Source: Paraburkholderia sp. BCC1886
GTDB taxonomy: Bacteria > Pseudomonadota > Gammaproteobacteria > Burkholderiales > Burkholderiaceae
NCBI RefSeq assembly: GCF_900996245.1
Contig: NZ_CAAJGK010000040.1
Span: 110,239-174,238, forward strand
Reading direction: 5' to 3'
Length of the DNA: 64,000 nt
Of the stretch, positions 27,641 to 37,168 are shown piece after piece. Each line of letters opens with the position of its first letter. The stretch's first letter is position 1. The translations under genes were made by a program, and so were the position numbers. Below the pieces are notes generated by a model, which saw only the letters and a program-made list of their open reading frames with translations, made no database searches and was not told the DNA's origin.

Positions 27641-29770
27641 TCAATCCCACATCTTCCTGAGTTTCGCGCCGATCTCGACTTTCGCGCGCGCCGCCGCGGC
27701 CAGTCCCGCCGCGGTAGGCGCGCTTGGCACCGGCACTCGCGGCCACGCATAGGCATCGAACAACGGCAGCAGGTGCGCGGGGATGAAGCGCGTGCGCGAC
27801 GCCCACACGTGACGGTCGCCCATATGCGTCTGGTTGTGCACGTAGAAGCGCTGCGGCACGACGATATGCAGATCCTCCTTCGCCCGCGTCATAGCGACGT
27901 AAAGCAGCCGCCGCTCTTCGTCGATCTCCGCTTCGCTGCCGGTACCGAGATCGGACGGAATGCAGCCGTCCACGCCGTTCAGCACGAACACGTTGCGCCA
28001 CTCCTGCCCTTTCGCCGAATGGATGGTCGAGAGAATCAGATAGTCCTCGTCCATGAGCGGCACGCCGGATTCGTCGCTGGTCGCGTCGGGCGGATCGAGC
28101 GTGAGTTCGGTCAGGAAGCGCTCGCGCGACGCATAAGTGGCCGCGATGCTCTCCATCTGCATCACGTCGCCATGGCGGATAGCCGCGTCTTCGTGATTGC
28201 GCTCCAGATGCGGCTCGTACCAGCGCCGCACCTGTTCGAACTCGGCGGGCCACGGCGTTTGCCGTCCGTACACGCTCGACATCAGCTCGACGAACGGATG
28301 CCAGTCTTCCCGTGCGCGCGCGGGCGGTGCGAACGCGGCCAGCGCGCCGCCGGCGGTATCGGCCGGATTGCCCCCACCGGCCCGCGCGACGATGTCGTCC
28401 AGCAGCTTCGCCGCGGTGGCCGGCCCGACGCCCGGCAGCAGTTGCACGACGCGAAACCCGGCCACGCGATCGCGCGGATTCTCCGCCCAGCGCAGCACGG
28501 CCAGCAGGTCTTTCACGTGCACGGAGTCGAGAAACTTCAGTCCGCCGAACTTCACGAACGGGATATTGCGACGCGTGAGTTCGATCTCGAGCGCGGCGCT
28601 GTGATGCGCGGCGCGAAACAGCACGGCTTGGGACTTCAACGTCATGCCCTGCTCGCGCGCCTCCAGCACCTGCTCGACGATATAGCGCGCCTGGTCGGCT
28701 TCGTCGGCCACGCTGACCAGCCGCGGCCGCTGCGCCGACGCCGTATCGGTCCACAGGTTCTTCGTGTAGCGCTCGCTGGCCAGTTCGATGACCGCGTTCG
28801 ACGCCGCCAGTATCGGCGCAGTCGAACGGTAATTGCGCTCGAGCGTGATCTGCCGCGCTGGCGGGTCGAAGTGGGCGGGAAAGTCGAGAATATTGCGCAC
28901 CGTGGCGCCGCGAAACGAATAGATGGACTGCGCGTCGTCGCCGACCACGGTCAGGCCGCGCCCGTCGGGTTTCAGCGCGAGCAGGATAGACGCCTGCAAG
29001 CGGTTGGTGTCCTGATACTCGTCGACCAGCACGTGATCGAAGCGCGCCGACAGATCGGCCGCGATGGACGGCTCGGCGGCCATGTGCGACCAGTAGAGCA
29101 GCAGGTCGTCGTAGTCGAGCACGCTCTGCTTCTGCTTGGCCTCGACGTACGCGGCGAACAGCCGGCGCAAGTCCGGCTCCCATTCGGCGCACCACGGGAA
29201 CGCGTGTTCGAGCACGTGAGCGAGCGAGCCGCTGGTGTTCACGACGCGCGAGTAAATGGCGAAGCACGTGTTTTTGGTCGGGAAGCGCCGCTCCTTCGCC
29301 GACAGACCGAGTTCGTGACGCACCAGATTCATCAGATCCGCGGAATCTTCGCGGTCGTTGATCGTGAAGGCCGGCGCGAGGTCGATGGCGTCGGCATATT
29401 CGCGTAGCAGCCGCGCGCCGACGCTGTGGAAAGTGCCGGACCAGGTGAGTCCTTGCGCGAGCGCCGCTTTGGTGCCGAGCGCGTGGCTCGCGATGCGCGT
29501 CACGCGTCGCGTCATTTCGAGCGCGGCGCGCCGGGAGAAAGTCAGCAGCAGGATGCGGCGCGGATCGGCACCCTTCAACAGCAGGTTCGCTACGCGATGC
29601 GCCAGCGTGTTGGTCTTGCCGGAGCCGGCGCCCGCGATGACCAGCAGCGCGCCGGGCGGAGCGTCGGGCGTATCGGCGCCGTGTTCGACGGCTTCGCGTT
29701 GCGCCTCGTTGAGTTTGGCCAGCCAGGCTGCGGTATCGAACGGCGGCGGAGATTCGGCGACGGAAGTCAC
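27641..29770 (-). CDS. UvrD/Rep-family ATP-dependent DNA helicase
   Basis: 709 aa superfamily 1A 3'-5' helicase. Walker A AGAGSGKT at ~46-53, Walker B with LVDEYQDTNRLQ, motif III region GDDAQSIYSFRGA, motif IV LERNYRST, and motif VI VAMTRAKEDLHIV are all present. It lacks the UvrD C-terminal Tudor-like end and is closer to the second UvrD-like helicase of Burkholderia. The longer overlapping frame on the same strand is a shadow. A LexA-like site lies 43 bp upstream, suggesting damage control. Confidence 0.92.
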   Translation of the reverse strand: MTSVAESPPPFDTAAWLAKLNEAQREAVEHGADTPDAPPGALLVIAGAGSGKTNTLAHRVANLLLKGADPRRILLLTFSRRAALEMTRRVTRIASHALGTKAALAQGLTWSGTFHSVGARLLREYADAIDLAPAFTINDREDSADLMNLVRHELGLSAKERRFPTKNTCFAIYSRVVNTSGSLAHVLEHAFPWCAEWEPDLRRLFAAYVEAKQKQSVLDYDDLLLYWSHMAAEPSIAADLSARFDHVLVDEYQDTNRLQASILLALKPDGRGLTVVGDDAQSIYSFRGATVRNILDFPAHFDPPARQITLERNYRSTAPILAASNAVIELASERYTKNLWTDTASAQRPRLVSVADEADQARYIVEQVLEAREQGMTLKSQAVLFRAAHHSAALEIELTRRNIPFVKFGGLKFLDSVHVKDLLAVLRWAENPRDRVAGFRVVQLLPGVGPATAAKLLDDIVARAGGGNPADTAGGALAAFAPPARAREDWHPFVELMSSVYGRQTPWPAEFEQVRRWYEPHLERNHEDAAIRHGDVMQMESIAATYASRERFLTELTLDPPDATSDESGVPLMDEDYLILSTIHSAKGQEWRNVFVLNGVDGCIPSDLGTGSEAEIDEERRLLYVAMTRAKEDLHIVVPQRFYVHNQTHMGDRHVWASRTRFIPAHLLPLFDAYAWPRVPVPSAPTAAGLAAAARAKVEIGAKLRKMWD

Positions 29771-29812
29771 AGTGGGTCTGCGTCAAAAAGGGGATCGGGA
29801 CGGCGACGCATA

Positions 29813-29828
29813 CTGTATATCCATACAA
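29813..29828 (-). promoter_or_regulatory. LexA-like operator upstream of the helicase
   Basis: CTGTATATCCATACAA resembles the SOS box CTGT-N8-ACAG; three of sixteen positions depart from the E. coli consensus, one in a conserved outer half. Located 43-58 bp before the helicase start, where an operator over the promoter would be. Confidence 0.5.
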
Positions 29829-29883
29829 CCGCGCGAGACAAGCGACCCTTATTTCCAACGAACGAGGGAGCAAACCAACAGTT

Positions 29884-29921
29884 AAAAAAACAGCCCGGCG
29901 CGCACGAGGCGCTCCGGGCTG
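29884..29921 (-). terminator. Terminator of the Lys/Ala-rich gene pair
   Basis: On the minus strand a CAGCCCGG/CCGGGCTG stem with GC-rich interior is followed by seven T, 27 bp after the stop of the 90-aa gene. Confidence 0.88.
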
Positions 29922-29947
29922 TCTGGGCATCGAACCGCCCTGCCGTC

Positions 29948-30220
29948 CTACTGATCCTTCGCGTTCTTCAGATTGGCGTCGGCGCCAGCCTTGTCGGCGT
30001 CGGCTTGCGCGTCGGTCTTCTTCTTGTCGGCCTTGGCCTGCGCGACCGAAGCCTTTTTATCGGCCTTGGTCTGCGCTTTGGCCGCCTTCTTGTCCGCATG
30101 TGTCGCCGGAGCAGGCGCAGCCGCTGCGGGGTCGCTAGCCTGCGCGAACGCGCCAGTCGACAGACACGCGGCGATCAATGCCGCGTAAAGCCGCGGTTTC
30201 ATCGGTTTGTCGAGATTCAT
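29948..30220 (-). CDS. Small secreted Lys/Ala-rich protein
   Basis: 90 aa, not assigned to a family. A signal peptide (MKPRLYAALIAACLSTGAFA) is cleaved near AFA-QA, and the mature part is nearly all Ala, Lys, Asp and Gln (KADKKASVAQAKADKKKTD), so highly charged and probably helical or disordered. An internal Met seven residues in gives a tighter signal peptide. Only nine bases separate it from the preceding similar gene, so both are one transcript. Could be a periplasmic, DNA- or surface-binding small protein. Confidence 0.75.
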   Translation of the reverse strand: MNLDKPMKPRLYAALIAACLSTGAFAQASDPAAAAPAPATHADKKAAKAQTKADKKASVAQAKADKKKTDAQADADKAGADANLKNAKDQ

Positions 30221-30229
30221 CGCGCCTCC

Positions 30230-30649
30230 TTATTGCTTGGTATCCACGCCCGGCTGCATGTCGGACGTCTGACCCTGCATGTTCATCTTCATTTCGTTGT
30301 TGGCGGTCTGCTTGTCCGCCTTCTTGTTGATCTTGGCGTCGCGCACCTGCTCCTTGTATTGCGCCTTGGCGGCCTTCTGCTGATCCTTCAGCGCGGCTTG
30401 CGATGCCTTCTTCGATGCCTTGTAATCGGCATTGGCCTGCGCGTTGGCGTCGCGCTTCTGCACCAGCGGATCGGTCGAACCCGATGCCGTCAGGCGCATC
30501 GGCGGCGGCGTGACGGGCTGGACGCCCTGCGCGGCGGGCGCAACAGACGTCGTGTCCTGAGCCTGCGGCTGGGCGGTTTGCGCGACGGCAGCGGTCGCGG
30601 CAAAGGCGGTCAGGGCGGTACCGATCAACAGCGTACGAATCTGGGTCAT
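30230..30649 (-). CDS. Secreted Lys/Gln/Ala-rich protein
   Basis: 139 aa, unassigned. Start MTQIRTLLIGTALTAFAATAAVAQ is a clean signal peptide with AVA-Q cleavage. The mature region has a Pro/Thr-rich first part, then a charged helical stretch (KASKKASQAALKDQQKAAKAQYKEQ), ending NMQGQTSDMQPGVDTKQ. It resembles its downstream neighbour in composition and layout, suggesting duplication and divergence. AGGAGG with short spacing precedes the ATG at 30649, so the longer frame to 30703 was dropped. Confidence 0.78.
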   Translation of the reverse strand: MTQIRTLLIGTALTAFAATAAVAQTAQPQAQDTTSVAPAAQGVQPVTPPPMRLTASGSTDPLVQKRDANAQANADYKASKKASQAALKDQQKAAKAQYKEQVRDAKINKKADKQTANNEMKMNMQGQTSDMQPGVDTKQ

Positions 30650-30757
30650 GACGAATCCTCCTAAAGTTGTCGTGACACGGGCGTCATCTCCGGCGCGGTG
30701 CATCGTAGGTCGGCGCGCCTCGCCCGGTCTTCAAGCTAAAATCAGCATGTTTTGCTA

Positions 30758-30865
30758 CTGACCCGAACTTTACGAGTGAAGTTGCGATACGACGACCAGT
30801 GTTACGCAACGTTTCACTTTCTGACAACTGCATAACACCTGCTTGCAGAAGTCGCTTCGGGTCAG
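30758..30865 (+). ncRNA. Candidate structured RNA (three-way junction)
   Basis: The 108-nt segment folds on paper into a closed three-way junction. P1 is a perfect ten-base pair stem (CTGACCCGAA with TTCGGGTCAG). P2 is twelve pairs with a two-base bulge (30775-30786 with 30805-30818). P3 is GAC-AA-CTGCA (30823-30832) with TGCAG-AA-GTC (30844-30853), a symmetric AA/AA internal loop. It lies upstream of the S4 RNA-binding gene on this strand; on the other strand it would lead the secreted-protein pair. Orientation and transcription are unproven. Confidence 0.5.
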
Positions 30866-30940
30866 GGGTTCACGCGATTTCCATCTCGGGGCAAGCTTCT
30901 GGCTTATGATGCGAACCCTTTGTCTGAAGGTGCAAACGCC

Positions 30941-31159
30941 ATGCCCAATCTCGATTTCACACTGACCGGCGACTATGTCGAACTGCACAATCTCCTGAAG
31001 ATAACGGGCCTCGCGGACAGCGGTGGGCAAGCCAAAACGATGGTTGCCGACGGCGCCGTGACCGTCGACGGCTTGGTCGAAACGCGTAAAACCTGCAAAA
31101 TCCGCGCGGGACAAGTGGTGCTGCTGGGCGATACGCGCATCGCGGTCCACGAGGCTTGA
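30941..31159 (+). CDS. S4-domain RNA-binding protein (YbcJ-like)
   Basis: 72 aa, a stand-alone S4 domain: FTLTGDYVELHNLLKITGLADSG, VADGAVTVDGLVETRKTCKIRAGQVV. Such proteins bind structured RNA; the E. coli relative is YbcJ. The ATG at 30941 follows GAAGG and fits family length; a TTG 21 bases upstream was rejected. Its upstream region contains the candidate three-way-junction RNA, raising the possibility of self-control. Confidence 0.88.
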   Translation: MPNLDFTLTGDYVELHNLLKITGLADSGGQAKTMVADGAVTVDGLVETRKTCKIRAGQVVLLGDTRIAVHEA

Positions 31160-31268
31160 ACTTGCCGCCGCCGTGTATTGCTTCTTACGCCGCGGCCCTT
31201 ACCGCCGCTGGGTTTGAGCGCCGCTTCCAACCTGCTTCGGCCATCCGGCATCCGCCGAACTTCGCTCG

Positions 31269-32684
31269 ATGACTCAATCCCGCTTCACGCGTGCCGTCGT
31301 TCCACCGCCCACCTTCGGCCGCCACGCCGCCGACACGGCCAGGCTTGCGACCCCGCTCGCCATCGCGCAACTCTCGCAGATGGCCATGGGCGTCACCGAC
31401 ACCATCCTGCTCGGCTCGCTCGGGCCGGACGCGCTGGCTGCGGGCGGCCTCGGCGCGAATCTGTTCTTCGTCGTGGTCACGCTGCTGCAAGGCGTGCTGA
31501 CTTCCGTCAGCGTGAGCGTGTCGCACGCGCGCGGCGCCCGCAACGACGGGCTCGTGCCGCACATCTACTGGACCGGTTTGCTGCTCGCCGTGCTGCTGTC
31601 GGTGCCGGCGTTCTGCCTGCTCTCGTTTGCGACGCCCATCCTGCTGGCCGTGGGCGAACCGGCGCTGCTCGCGCACAACGTCGGCGATTACGCAGCCGTG
31701 CTGCGCTGGGGCGCGCCGGGCAGCATGATCGGCGTCGGTCTGCTGCGCGCGTTCCTGCCTGCGATCGGCGCGGCGAAGCGCCTGTTATGGGTGTCGCTGA
31801 TCAGCGTGGTGGTGAACGGCTTTCTCAACTACGGGCTGATTCACGGGGCTCACGGACTGCCGCGGCTCGGCTTTCTCGGTTCGGCCGCCGCGACGTCGAT
31901 CACCGTCTGGCTCGGCACGCTCGTGCTGATGGCCCTGCTGCACCTGCGGCCGCGCTTCCGCCATTTCGTAGTCGCCACCCGGCCGAACGTGCCGCTGATG
32001 AGCGAGCTGTTCAGCATCGGCTGGCCGGTGATGATCACCTACGGCGTCGAATCGACGCTCTTTCTCGCGACCGGCCTGATGGTCGGGCTGCTCGGCGAAT
32101 CGCAACTGGCGGCGCACCAGATCGCGCTGAACGTCGCGTCGGTGTCGTTCATGGTGCCGCTCGCCATCGGCCAGGCGGGCAATGTCCGCGTGAGCTTCTG
32201 GGCGGGCGCCGGCCAGCCGCTCGCCGCGCGTCATGCGGGCTTCGTTGCGCTGGCGCTGGGCGTCGGCTTCATGGCGCTATCGGGCATCGTGCTGGTTGCC
32301 GCGCCGCAGTGGATCGTCGGCCTGTATCTGCATCTCGACGATCCGGCCAATGCGGCGACCGTCGCGCTGGCGAGTTCGCTGCTCGGCGTGGCGGCGATTT
32401 TCCAGATCGTCGACGGGATGCAGACGGTCGGCTCCGGCTGTCTGCGCGGCCTGAAAGACACGCGCGTGCCGATGATCGTCGCCACCTTCGGCTACTGGGT
32501 CATCGGTTTTCCGACCGGCTACCTGCTCGCGTTTCACTTCGGGCTCGGCGCGCGCGGTTTGTGGTGGGGACTCGCGGCGGGTCTCACCAGCGTCGCCGTG
32601 CTGATGACGCTGCGCTTTCACAAACTGAGCCTGCGGCCGGGCCTCGCCGCGAGCGACGCGGCGGGCGGCACGCCCGCCAGCTGA
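31269..32684 (+). CDS. MATE-family multidrug/Na+ antiporter
   Basis: 471 aa with about twelve predicted membrane helices in two halves, opening RLATPLAIAQLSQMAMGVTDTILLGSLGPDALAAGG, the MATE signature of NorM-type proteins; the second half begins at ~245 (LFSIGWPVMITYGVESTLFLATGLMVG). Exports cationic drugs or toxic compounds in exchange for Na+ or H+; substrate unknown. Confidence 0.92.
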   Translation: MTQSRFTRAVVPPPTFGRHAADTARLATPLAIAQLSQMAMGVTDTILLGSLGPDALAAGGLGANLFFVVVTLLQGVLTSVSVSVSHARGARNDGLVPHIYWTGLLLAVLLSVPAFCLLSFATPILLAVGEPALLAHNVGDYAAVLRWGAPGSMIGVGLLRAFLPAIGAAKRLLWVSLISVVVNGFLNYGLIHGAHGLPRLGFLGSAAATSITVWLGTLVLMALLHLRPRFRHFVVATRPNVPLMSELFSIGWPVMITYGVESTLFLATGLMVGLLGESQLAAHQIALNVASVSFMVPLAIGQAGNVRVSFWAGAGQPLAARHAGFVALALGVGFMALSGIVLVAAPQWIVGLYLHLDDPANAATVALASSLLGVAAIFQIVDGMQTVGSGCLRGLKDTRVPMIVATFGYWVIGFPTGYLLAFHFGLGARGLWWGLAAGLTSVAVLMTLRFHKLSLRPGLAASDAAGGTPAS

Positions 32685-32945
32685 CATCGCCGCAGCGGGT
32701 AAAATGCGCGCTTTGTCCGGGCCGCGCTCATCCGCGTGGCCTGGCAGACATCGTGCGCGCGCCTCACGAAGGCCCGCGCCGCCCGAGCGCTGATCAGCTG
32801 CCGGGTTCGCCCGGTTCGCCGGGTTTTCCGTTTCCGCGCGGCACCTGCCCTGATTCGCAGGCCGGACCCGGCAGCTACCTTTGCGCGCCGGCCTTGCTTG
32901 TTGCCCGTCGCTACTCGCTATAAACATAATCAAGGACCAACCGTC

Positions 32946-33908
32946 ATGCTTGCCCGCGTCACCCGTCTGTTTCCGCTTTGGGCCGTGCTCGTTTCGATCG
33001 CGGCTTATTTCTCGCCTGCTACGTTCGCCGGCGTTTCGCCGCACGTCACCACGTTGCTGACCATCATCATGCTGTCGATGGGCGTCACGCTTTCCGTGGC
33101 GGATTTCCAGCGCGTCTTCACGCGGCCCGCGCCGGTGGTCGCCGGCATCGTGCTGCATTACCTGGTGATGCCGCTCGCCGCGTGGGTCATCGCGAAGGCG
33201 CTGCGCATGCCGCCGGATCTGACCGCCGGCATGGTGCTGGTCGGCAGCGTCGCGAGCGGCACGGCGTCGAACGTGATGATCTATCTGGCGCGCGGCGACG
33301 TCGCGTTGTCGGTGACCATCAGCGCGCTCTCGACGCTGGTCGGCGTCTTCGCGACGCCGCTGCTCACGCGTCTTTACGTGGATGCGTCGATTGCCGTCGA
33401 CGTGCACGGCATGCTGATGAGCATCCTGCAGATCGTCGCGCTGCCCATCGTGGTCGGGCTGGTCATCAACCATCTGTTCGGCAGGTTCGTGCGGAAGATC
33501 GAATGGATTCTGCCGCTCATCTCGATGGTCGCGATCCTGCTGATCATCGGCGCAGTGGTGGGCGGCACGCAGAAGAGCATTGCGTCGGTCGGCCTCGTGG
33601 TGATGCTGGGCGTGGTGCTGCACAACGGTATCGGTCTGCTGGGCGGCTACTGGGGCGGACGTCTGCTCGGCTTCGACGAAGCCGTATGCCGCACGCTCGC
33701 CATCGAAGTGGGCATGCAGAACTCCGGCCTCGCGGCCACGCTCGGCAAGCTGTATTTCACGCCGATCGCGGCATTGCCCGGCGCGCTGTTCTCGGTGTGG
33801 CACAACCTCTCCGGATCGCTGCTGGCCGGCTACTGGGCCGGACGTCCGGCGAAGGGCTCGACGCATGCGGAGAGCGAGCCGTCGCTCGCCGCGAAGCGAC
33901 GCGGCTAG
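32946..33908 (+). CDS. Bile acid:sodium symporter family (BASS) transporter
   Basis: 320 aa membrane protein with nine to ten helices. [38 protein letters not shown] and [19 protein letters not shown] are the conserved BASS segments, including the two Na+ crossover motifs. Bacterial relatives carry organic acids such as ketopantoate. A longer frame to 32736 lacks membrane or family character, so the ATG at 32946 is used. Confidence 0.92.
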   Translation: MLARVTRLFPLWAVLVSIAAYFSPATFAGVSPHVTTLLTIIMLSMGVTLSVADFQRVFTRPAPVVAGIVLHYLVMPLAAWVIAKALRMPPDLTAGMVLVGSVASGTASNVMIYLARGDVALSVTISALSTLVGVFATPLLTRLYVDASIAVDVHGMLMSILQIVALPIVVGLVINHLFGRFVRKIEWILPLISMVAILLIIGAVVGGTQKSIASVGLVVMLGVVLHNGIGLLGGYWGGRLLGFDEAVCRTLAIEVGMQNSGLAATLGKLYFTPIAALPGALFSVWHNLSGSLLAGYWAGRPAKGSTHAESEPSLAAKRRG

Positions 33909-34060
33909 GCCACGGCCAGCGGCTCGCCTACCGCTGACCAGCCATGTAAAACAGGAAAACCCTGCCGTCCAAATCCCCTTAGAATGCGTTTCTCAGCCGT
34001 GCGAGCCGGGCAAACTGGCCGCGCCGCTGCCACGAAAGCTGCATAAAGGGGAGAACAGGC

Positions 34061-35710
34061 GTGCCGGGGTATCGATATCAGAATCAAGGCGCCCGGCGAA
34101 GTCCGGGCGCGTTCAGCACAACGAGGTTTTTTTTCCTGTTGTGCTGCGCGGCGGCATGTTTGACCGCCTGCGCGAGCAAACCGCCTGCCACCGCATTCGA
34201 TCGCCACATCACGCACGCGTTGCCGGCGACCGCATCTAGTCCACTCCATACCGCACTCGCGCCGCTCGAAGGGGCCCATCCCGATCAGTCCGGTTTCCGC
34301 GTGCTTTCGAGCGGCACCGACGCGTTGCAGATGCGCATTGCGCTCGCGCGCGCCGCGACGAAAACGCTCGACATGCAGTACTACATCGCCAACGAGGACA
34401 CGACCGGCAAGCTGCTGCTCGGCGCCGCGCTGTATGCGGCCGACCATGGCGTGCACGTACGCATGCTGGTCGACGATCTGAACTTCAAGGACATCGATCA
34501 GATCATGGCGGGCCTGAACTCGCACGAGAACATCGAGATTCGCGTGTTCAATCCGTTCGGCAGCGCACAGGAAGGCGTGTTCGAGCGCACGACGAATGTC
34601 TTCACGCAGATCGGCCACTTCACGCGCCGCATGCATAACAAGGCGATGATCGCGGACAACCAGCTGGCGATCGTCGGCGGCCGCAATCTCGGCGACGAGT
34701 ATTTCAGCGCGAGCGAAACGCTGCAGTTCCGCGACCTCGACGTGCTGGCCGCGGGCCCGATTACCGCCGACGTGTCCGCGAGTTTCGACGACTACTGGAA
34801 CAGCAGCATGTCGTATCCGCTGAGCGTGCTGAACAAGCAGAAGTTCGACGCGAAGGTGCTCGACCAGACCCGCGACGACTTGCGTCAGCACTGGCGCACC
34901 AACGCCGATCCGTACAACGCCAAACCACTGAACGCGACGCCGCTCGCCGCGCAGATCACGAGCGATCAGCTTGGCCTGACGTGGGCCAGCGCGGAGTTTC
35001 ACGCGGACCTGCCGGAAAAAATCGCGGCCCCGTCGCCCGACTACGTGAGTCCGCCGATGCATCGGCTCGGCGAACTGATGCGCGATGCGCAGAAGGATTT
35101 CCTCGTCGTGTCGCCCTACTTCGTGCCGCACGAAGCAGGTGTGCAGGCCGTCGGCGTGCTGACGAAGCGCGGCGTGCGCGTCGCGATTCTCACCAACTCG
35201 CTCGCCGCAACCGACGCCGTCGCGGTGCAGGCAGGCTACAGTCCGTTTCGCGTGCCGCTGCTACGACAAGGCGTCGAGCTCTACGAGTTCAAGCCGACTC
35301 AGGAAACGCCGCGCGCGGGCATCGCCGGCTCGCAGTCGCGCTCCAGCCTGCATGCGAAAACCTATGTGATCGACCGCAGCATTCTGGTGATCGGCTCGAT
35401 GAACCTCGACCCACGCTCGGCCAATCTGAACACCGAACTGGCGCTGGTCATTCACAGTCCGGTACTCGCCGGTCAGGTCGCGCAGATGTTCGATCGTGGC
35501 GTCACGCCCGAGGTCAGCTACCAGGTCACGCTGGCGGACGACCGTCAGATCGCCTATTTGCGCTCGGTCGGCGCGCCGCTCTCGCCGCTCGTCTGGAGCG
35601 ATGTCGAGAACGGCCGGCGCCGCACCTATATCTTCGATCCGCAAGCGGGTTTTTACCGCAACGCGCTGACGGGTCTATTCTCCTTGCTACCTGTCAACGC
35701 ACAACTTTGA
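34061..35710 (+). CDS. Phospholipase D-type cardiolipin synthase-like lipoprotein
   Basis: 549 aa. A signal peptide ends in lipobox LTACAS, predicting a lipoprotein. Two HKD motifs: HNKAMIAD (His192, Lys194, Asp199) and HAKTYVID (His431, Lys433, Asp438), each followed by the usual GGRN and GSMNLDPRS. This layout matches ClsC-like/YmdC-type phospholipid synthases rather than membrane-spanning ClsA. Start is GTG with GGGGAG upstream. Probably acts on phosphatidylglycerol or phosphatidylethanolamine at the envelope. Confidence 0.9.
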   Translation: MPGYRYQNQGARRSPGAFSTTRFFFLLCCAAACLTACASKPPATAFDRHITHALPATASSPLHTALAPLEGAHPDQSGFRVLSSGTDALQMRIALARAATKTLDMQYYIANEDTTGKLLLGAALYAADHGVHVRMLVDDLNFKDIDQIMAGLNSHENIEIRVFNPFGSAQEGVFERTTNVFTQIGHFTRRMHNKAMIADNQLAIVGGRNLGDEYFSASETLQFRDLDVLAAGPITADVSASFDDYWNSSMSYPLSVLNKQKFDAKVLDQTRDDLRQHWRTNADPYNAKPLNATPLAAQITSDQLGLTWASAEFHADLPEKIAAPSPDYVSPPMHRLGELMRDAQKDFLVVSPYFVPHEAGVQAVGVLTKRGVRVAILTNSLAATDAVAVQAGYSPFRVPLLRQGVELYEFKPTQETPRAGIAGSQSRSSLHAKTYVIDRSILVIGSMNLDPRSANLNTELALVIHSPVLAGQVAQMFDRGVTPEVSYQVTLADDRQIAYLRSVGAPLSPLVWSDVENGRRRTYIFDPQAGFYRNALTGLFSLLPVNAQL

Positions 35711-35722
35711 GTGGAGTGGAAC

Positions 35723-37123
35723 ATGGCTGACGACGTACGGTTGGAACGCGATACCTTCGGTGAAATCGAAGTGCCGAACGCCCGCCTGTGGGGCGCGCAG
35801 ACGCAGCGCTCGCTGCAGAATTTCCGCATCTCCAGCGAGAAGCAGTCGCCGGAACTGATCAACGCACTGGCCATCATCAAGCGCGCCGCCGCCGAAGTGA
35901 ATCACGGCCTCGGCGTGCTCGACGAGAGCAAGGCGAAGGCAATCATCGCAGCGGCCGACGAAATCATCGCCGGCCACCATCCCGACGAGTTTCCGCTCGC
36001 GGTCTGGCAGACCGGCTCCGGCACGCAGACCAACATGAACCTCAACGAGGTGATCGCCAATCGCGCGAGCGAGCTGCTCGGCGGCGAGCGCGGCGAAGCG
36101 CGCAAGGTGCATCCGAACGACGACGTGAATCGCGGCCAGTCGTCCAACGACGTGTTCCCGACCGCGATGCACGTGGCCGCCGCCGACGCGATCGTCAAGC
36201 ATCTGCTGCCGGCGCTGAAGACGCTGCGCGCGACGCTCGACGCGAAAGCCAAAGCGTTTGCGGGCATCGTCAAGATCGGCCGGACGCATCTGCAGGATGC
36301 GACGCCGCTCACGCTCGGCCAGGAGTTCTCGGGTTATGTCGCGCAACTGGATCATGGGCTGCGCCACGTCGAATCCGCGCTACCTCATCTGTACGAACTG
36401 GCGCAGGGCGGCACCGCGGTCGGCACGGGTCTGAACGCGCATCCGAAGTTCGCGGATCAGGTCGCGGCAGCCATCGCCAAACTGACGGGCGTGCCGTTCG
36501 TGTCGGCGCCGAACAAATTCGAAGTGATGGCCGCAGCCGATGCGCTGGTGTTCGCGCACGGCGCGTTGAAGACGGTCGCGGCAAGCCTGAACAAGATTGC
36601 CAACGACGTTCGCTGGCTCGCCAGCGGCCCGCGCTGCGGCCTCGGCGAACTGTCGATTCCGGAGAACGAACCGGGTAGCTCGATCATGCCTGGCAAGGTC
36701 AATCCGACTCAATCCGAAGCACTGACCATGCTGTGCGCGCAGGTGTTCGGCAACGACGTCGCCGTGAATATCGGCGGCGCGAGCGGCAACTTCGAATTGA
36801 ACGTGTTCCGGCCGATGATCGCGCACAACGTGCTGCAATCCATCCGTCTGCTGGCCGACGGCGCGACCAGTTTCAACGACAACTGCGCGGTCGGTATCGA
36901 ACCGAATCACGACCGGATCGAAACGCTGCTCAACGAATCGCTGATGCTGGTGACGGCGCTCAATCCGCATATCGGCTACGACAAGGCCGCCAAGATCGCG
37001 AAACAGGCGCACAAGGAAGGCACCACGCTGAAGGCGTCGGCGTTGAAGCTCGGCTTCGTCACCGAGCAGCAGTTCGACGAGTGGGTCAAGCCGAAAGATA
37101 TGGTGGGGAATTCAGCGGCCTGA
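35723..37123 (+). CDS. fumC: Fumarate hydratase class II
   Basis: Interconverts fumarate and malate; oxygen-stable, iron-free. 466 aa, normal length. Signatures: [39 protein letters not shown] with catalytic His, and [15 protein letters not shown] with the catalytic Ser loop. GGAG lies shortly before the ATG at 35723. It starts only 13 bases after the lipoprotein stop. Confidence 0.97.
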   Translation: MADDVRLERDTFGEIEVPNARLWGAQTQRSLQNFRISSEKQSPELINALAIIKRAAAEVNHGLGVLDESKAKAIIAAADEIIAGHHPDEFPLAVWQTGSGTQTNMNLNEVIANRASELLGGERGEARKVHPNDDVNRGQSSNDVFPTAMHVAAADAIVKHLLPALKTLRATLDAKAKAFAGIVKIGRTHLQDATPLTLGQEFSGYVAQLDHGLRHVESALPHLYELAQGGTAVGTGLNAHPKFADQVAAAIAKLTGVPFVSAPNKFEVMAAADALVFAHGALKTVAASLNKIANDVRWLASGPRCGLGELSIPENEPGSSIMPGKVNPTQSEALTMLCAQVFGNDVAVNIGGASGNFELNVFRPMIAHNVLQSIRLLADGATSFNDNCAVGIEPNHDRIETLLNESLMLVTALNPHIGYDKAAKIAKQAHKEGTTLKASALKLGFVTEQQFDEWVKPKDMVGNSAA

Positions 37124-37134
37124 CCGACGGTTTT

Positions 37135-37162
37135 GAAGAGCGGCGCGAAGGCGCCGCTCTTC
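37135..37162. terminator. Hairpin between convergent fumC and thioesterase genes
   Basis: Perfect twelve-base stem GAAGAGCGGCGC/GCGCCGCTCTTC with a GAAG tetraloop. No T-run follows, so it may act as an mRNA 3' end stabiliser or a rho-assisted stop for both genes. Confidence 0.65.
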
Positions 37163-37168
37163 GGGCAA

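Noticed and set aside
27486..29930. 814-aa Arg-rich frame overlapping the helicase on the same strand
   Set aside because: Out of frame with clear UvrD motifs, extreme Arg content; a codon-bias shadow.
30770..31150. 126-aa frame antisense to the S4-domain gene
   Set aside because: Overlaps a clear S4 family gene and the structured region, with no family character.
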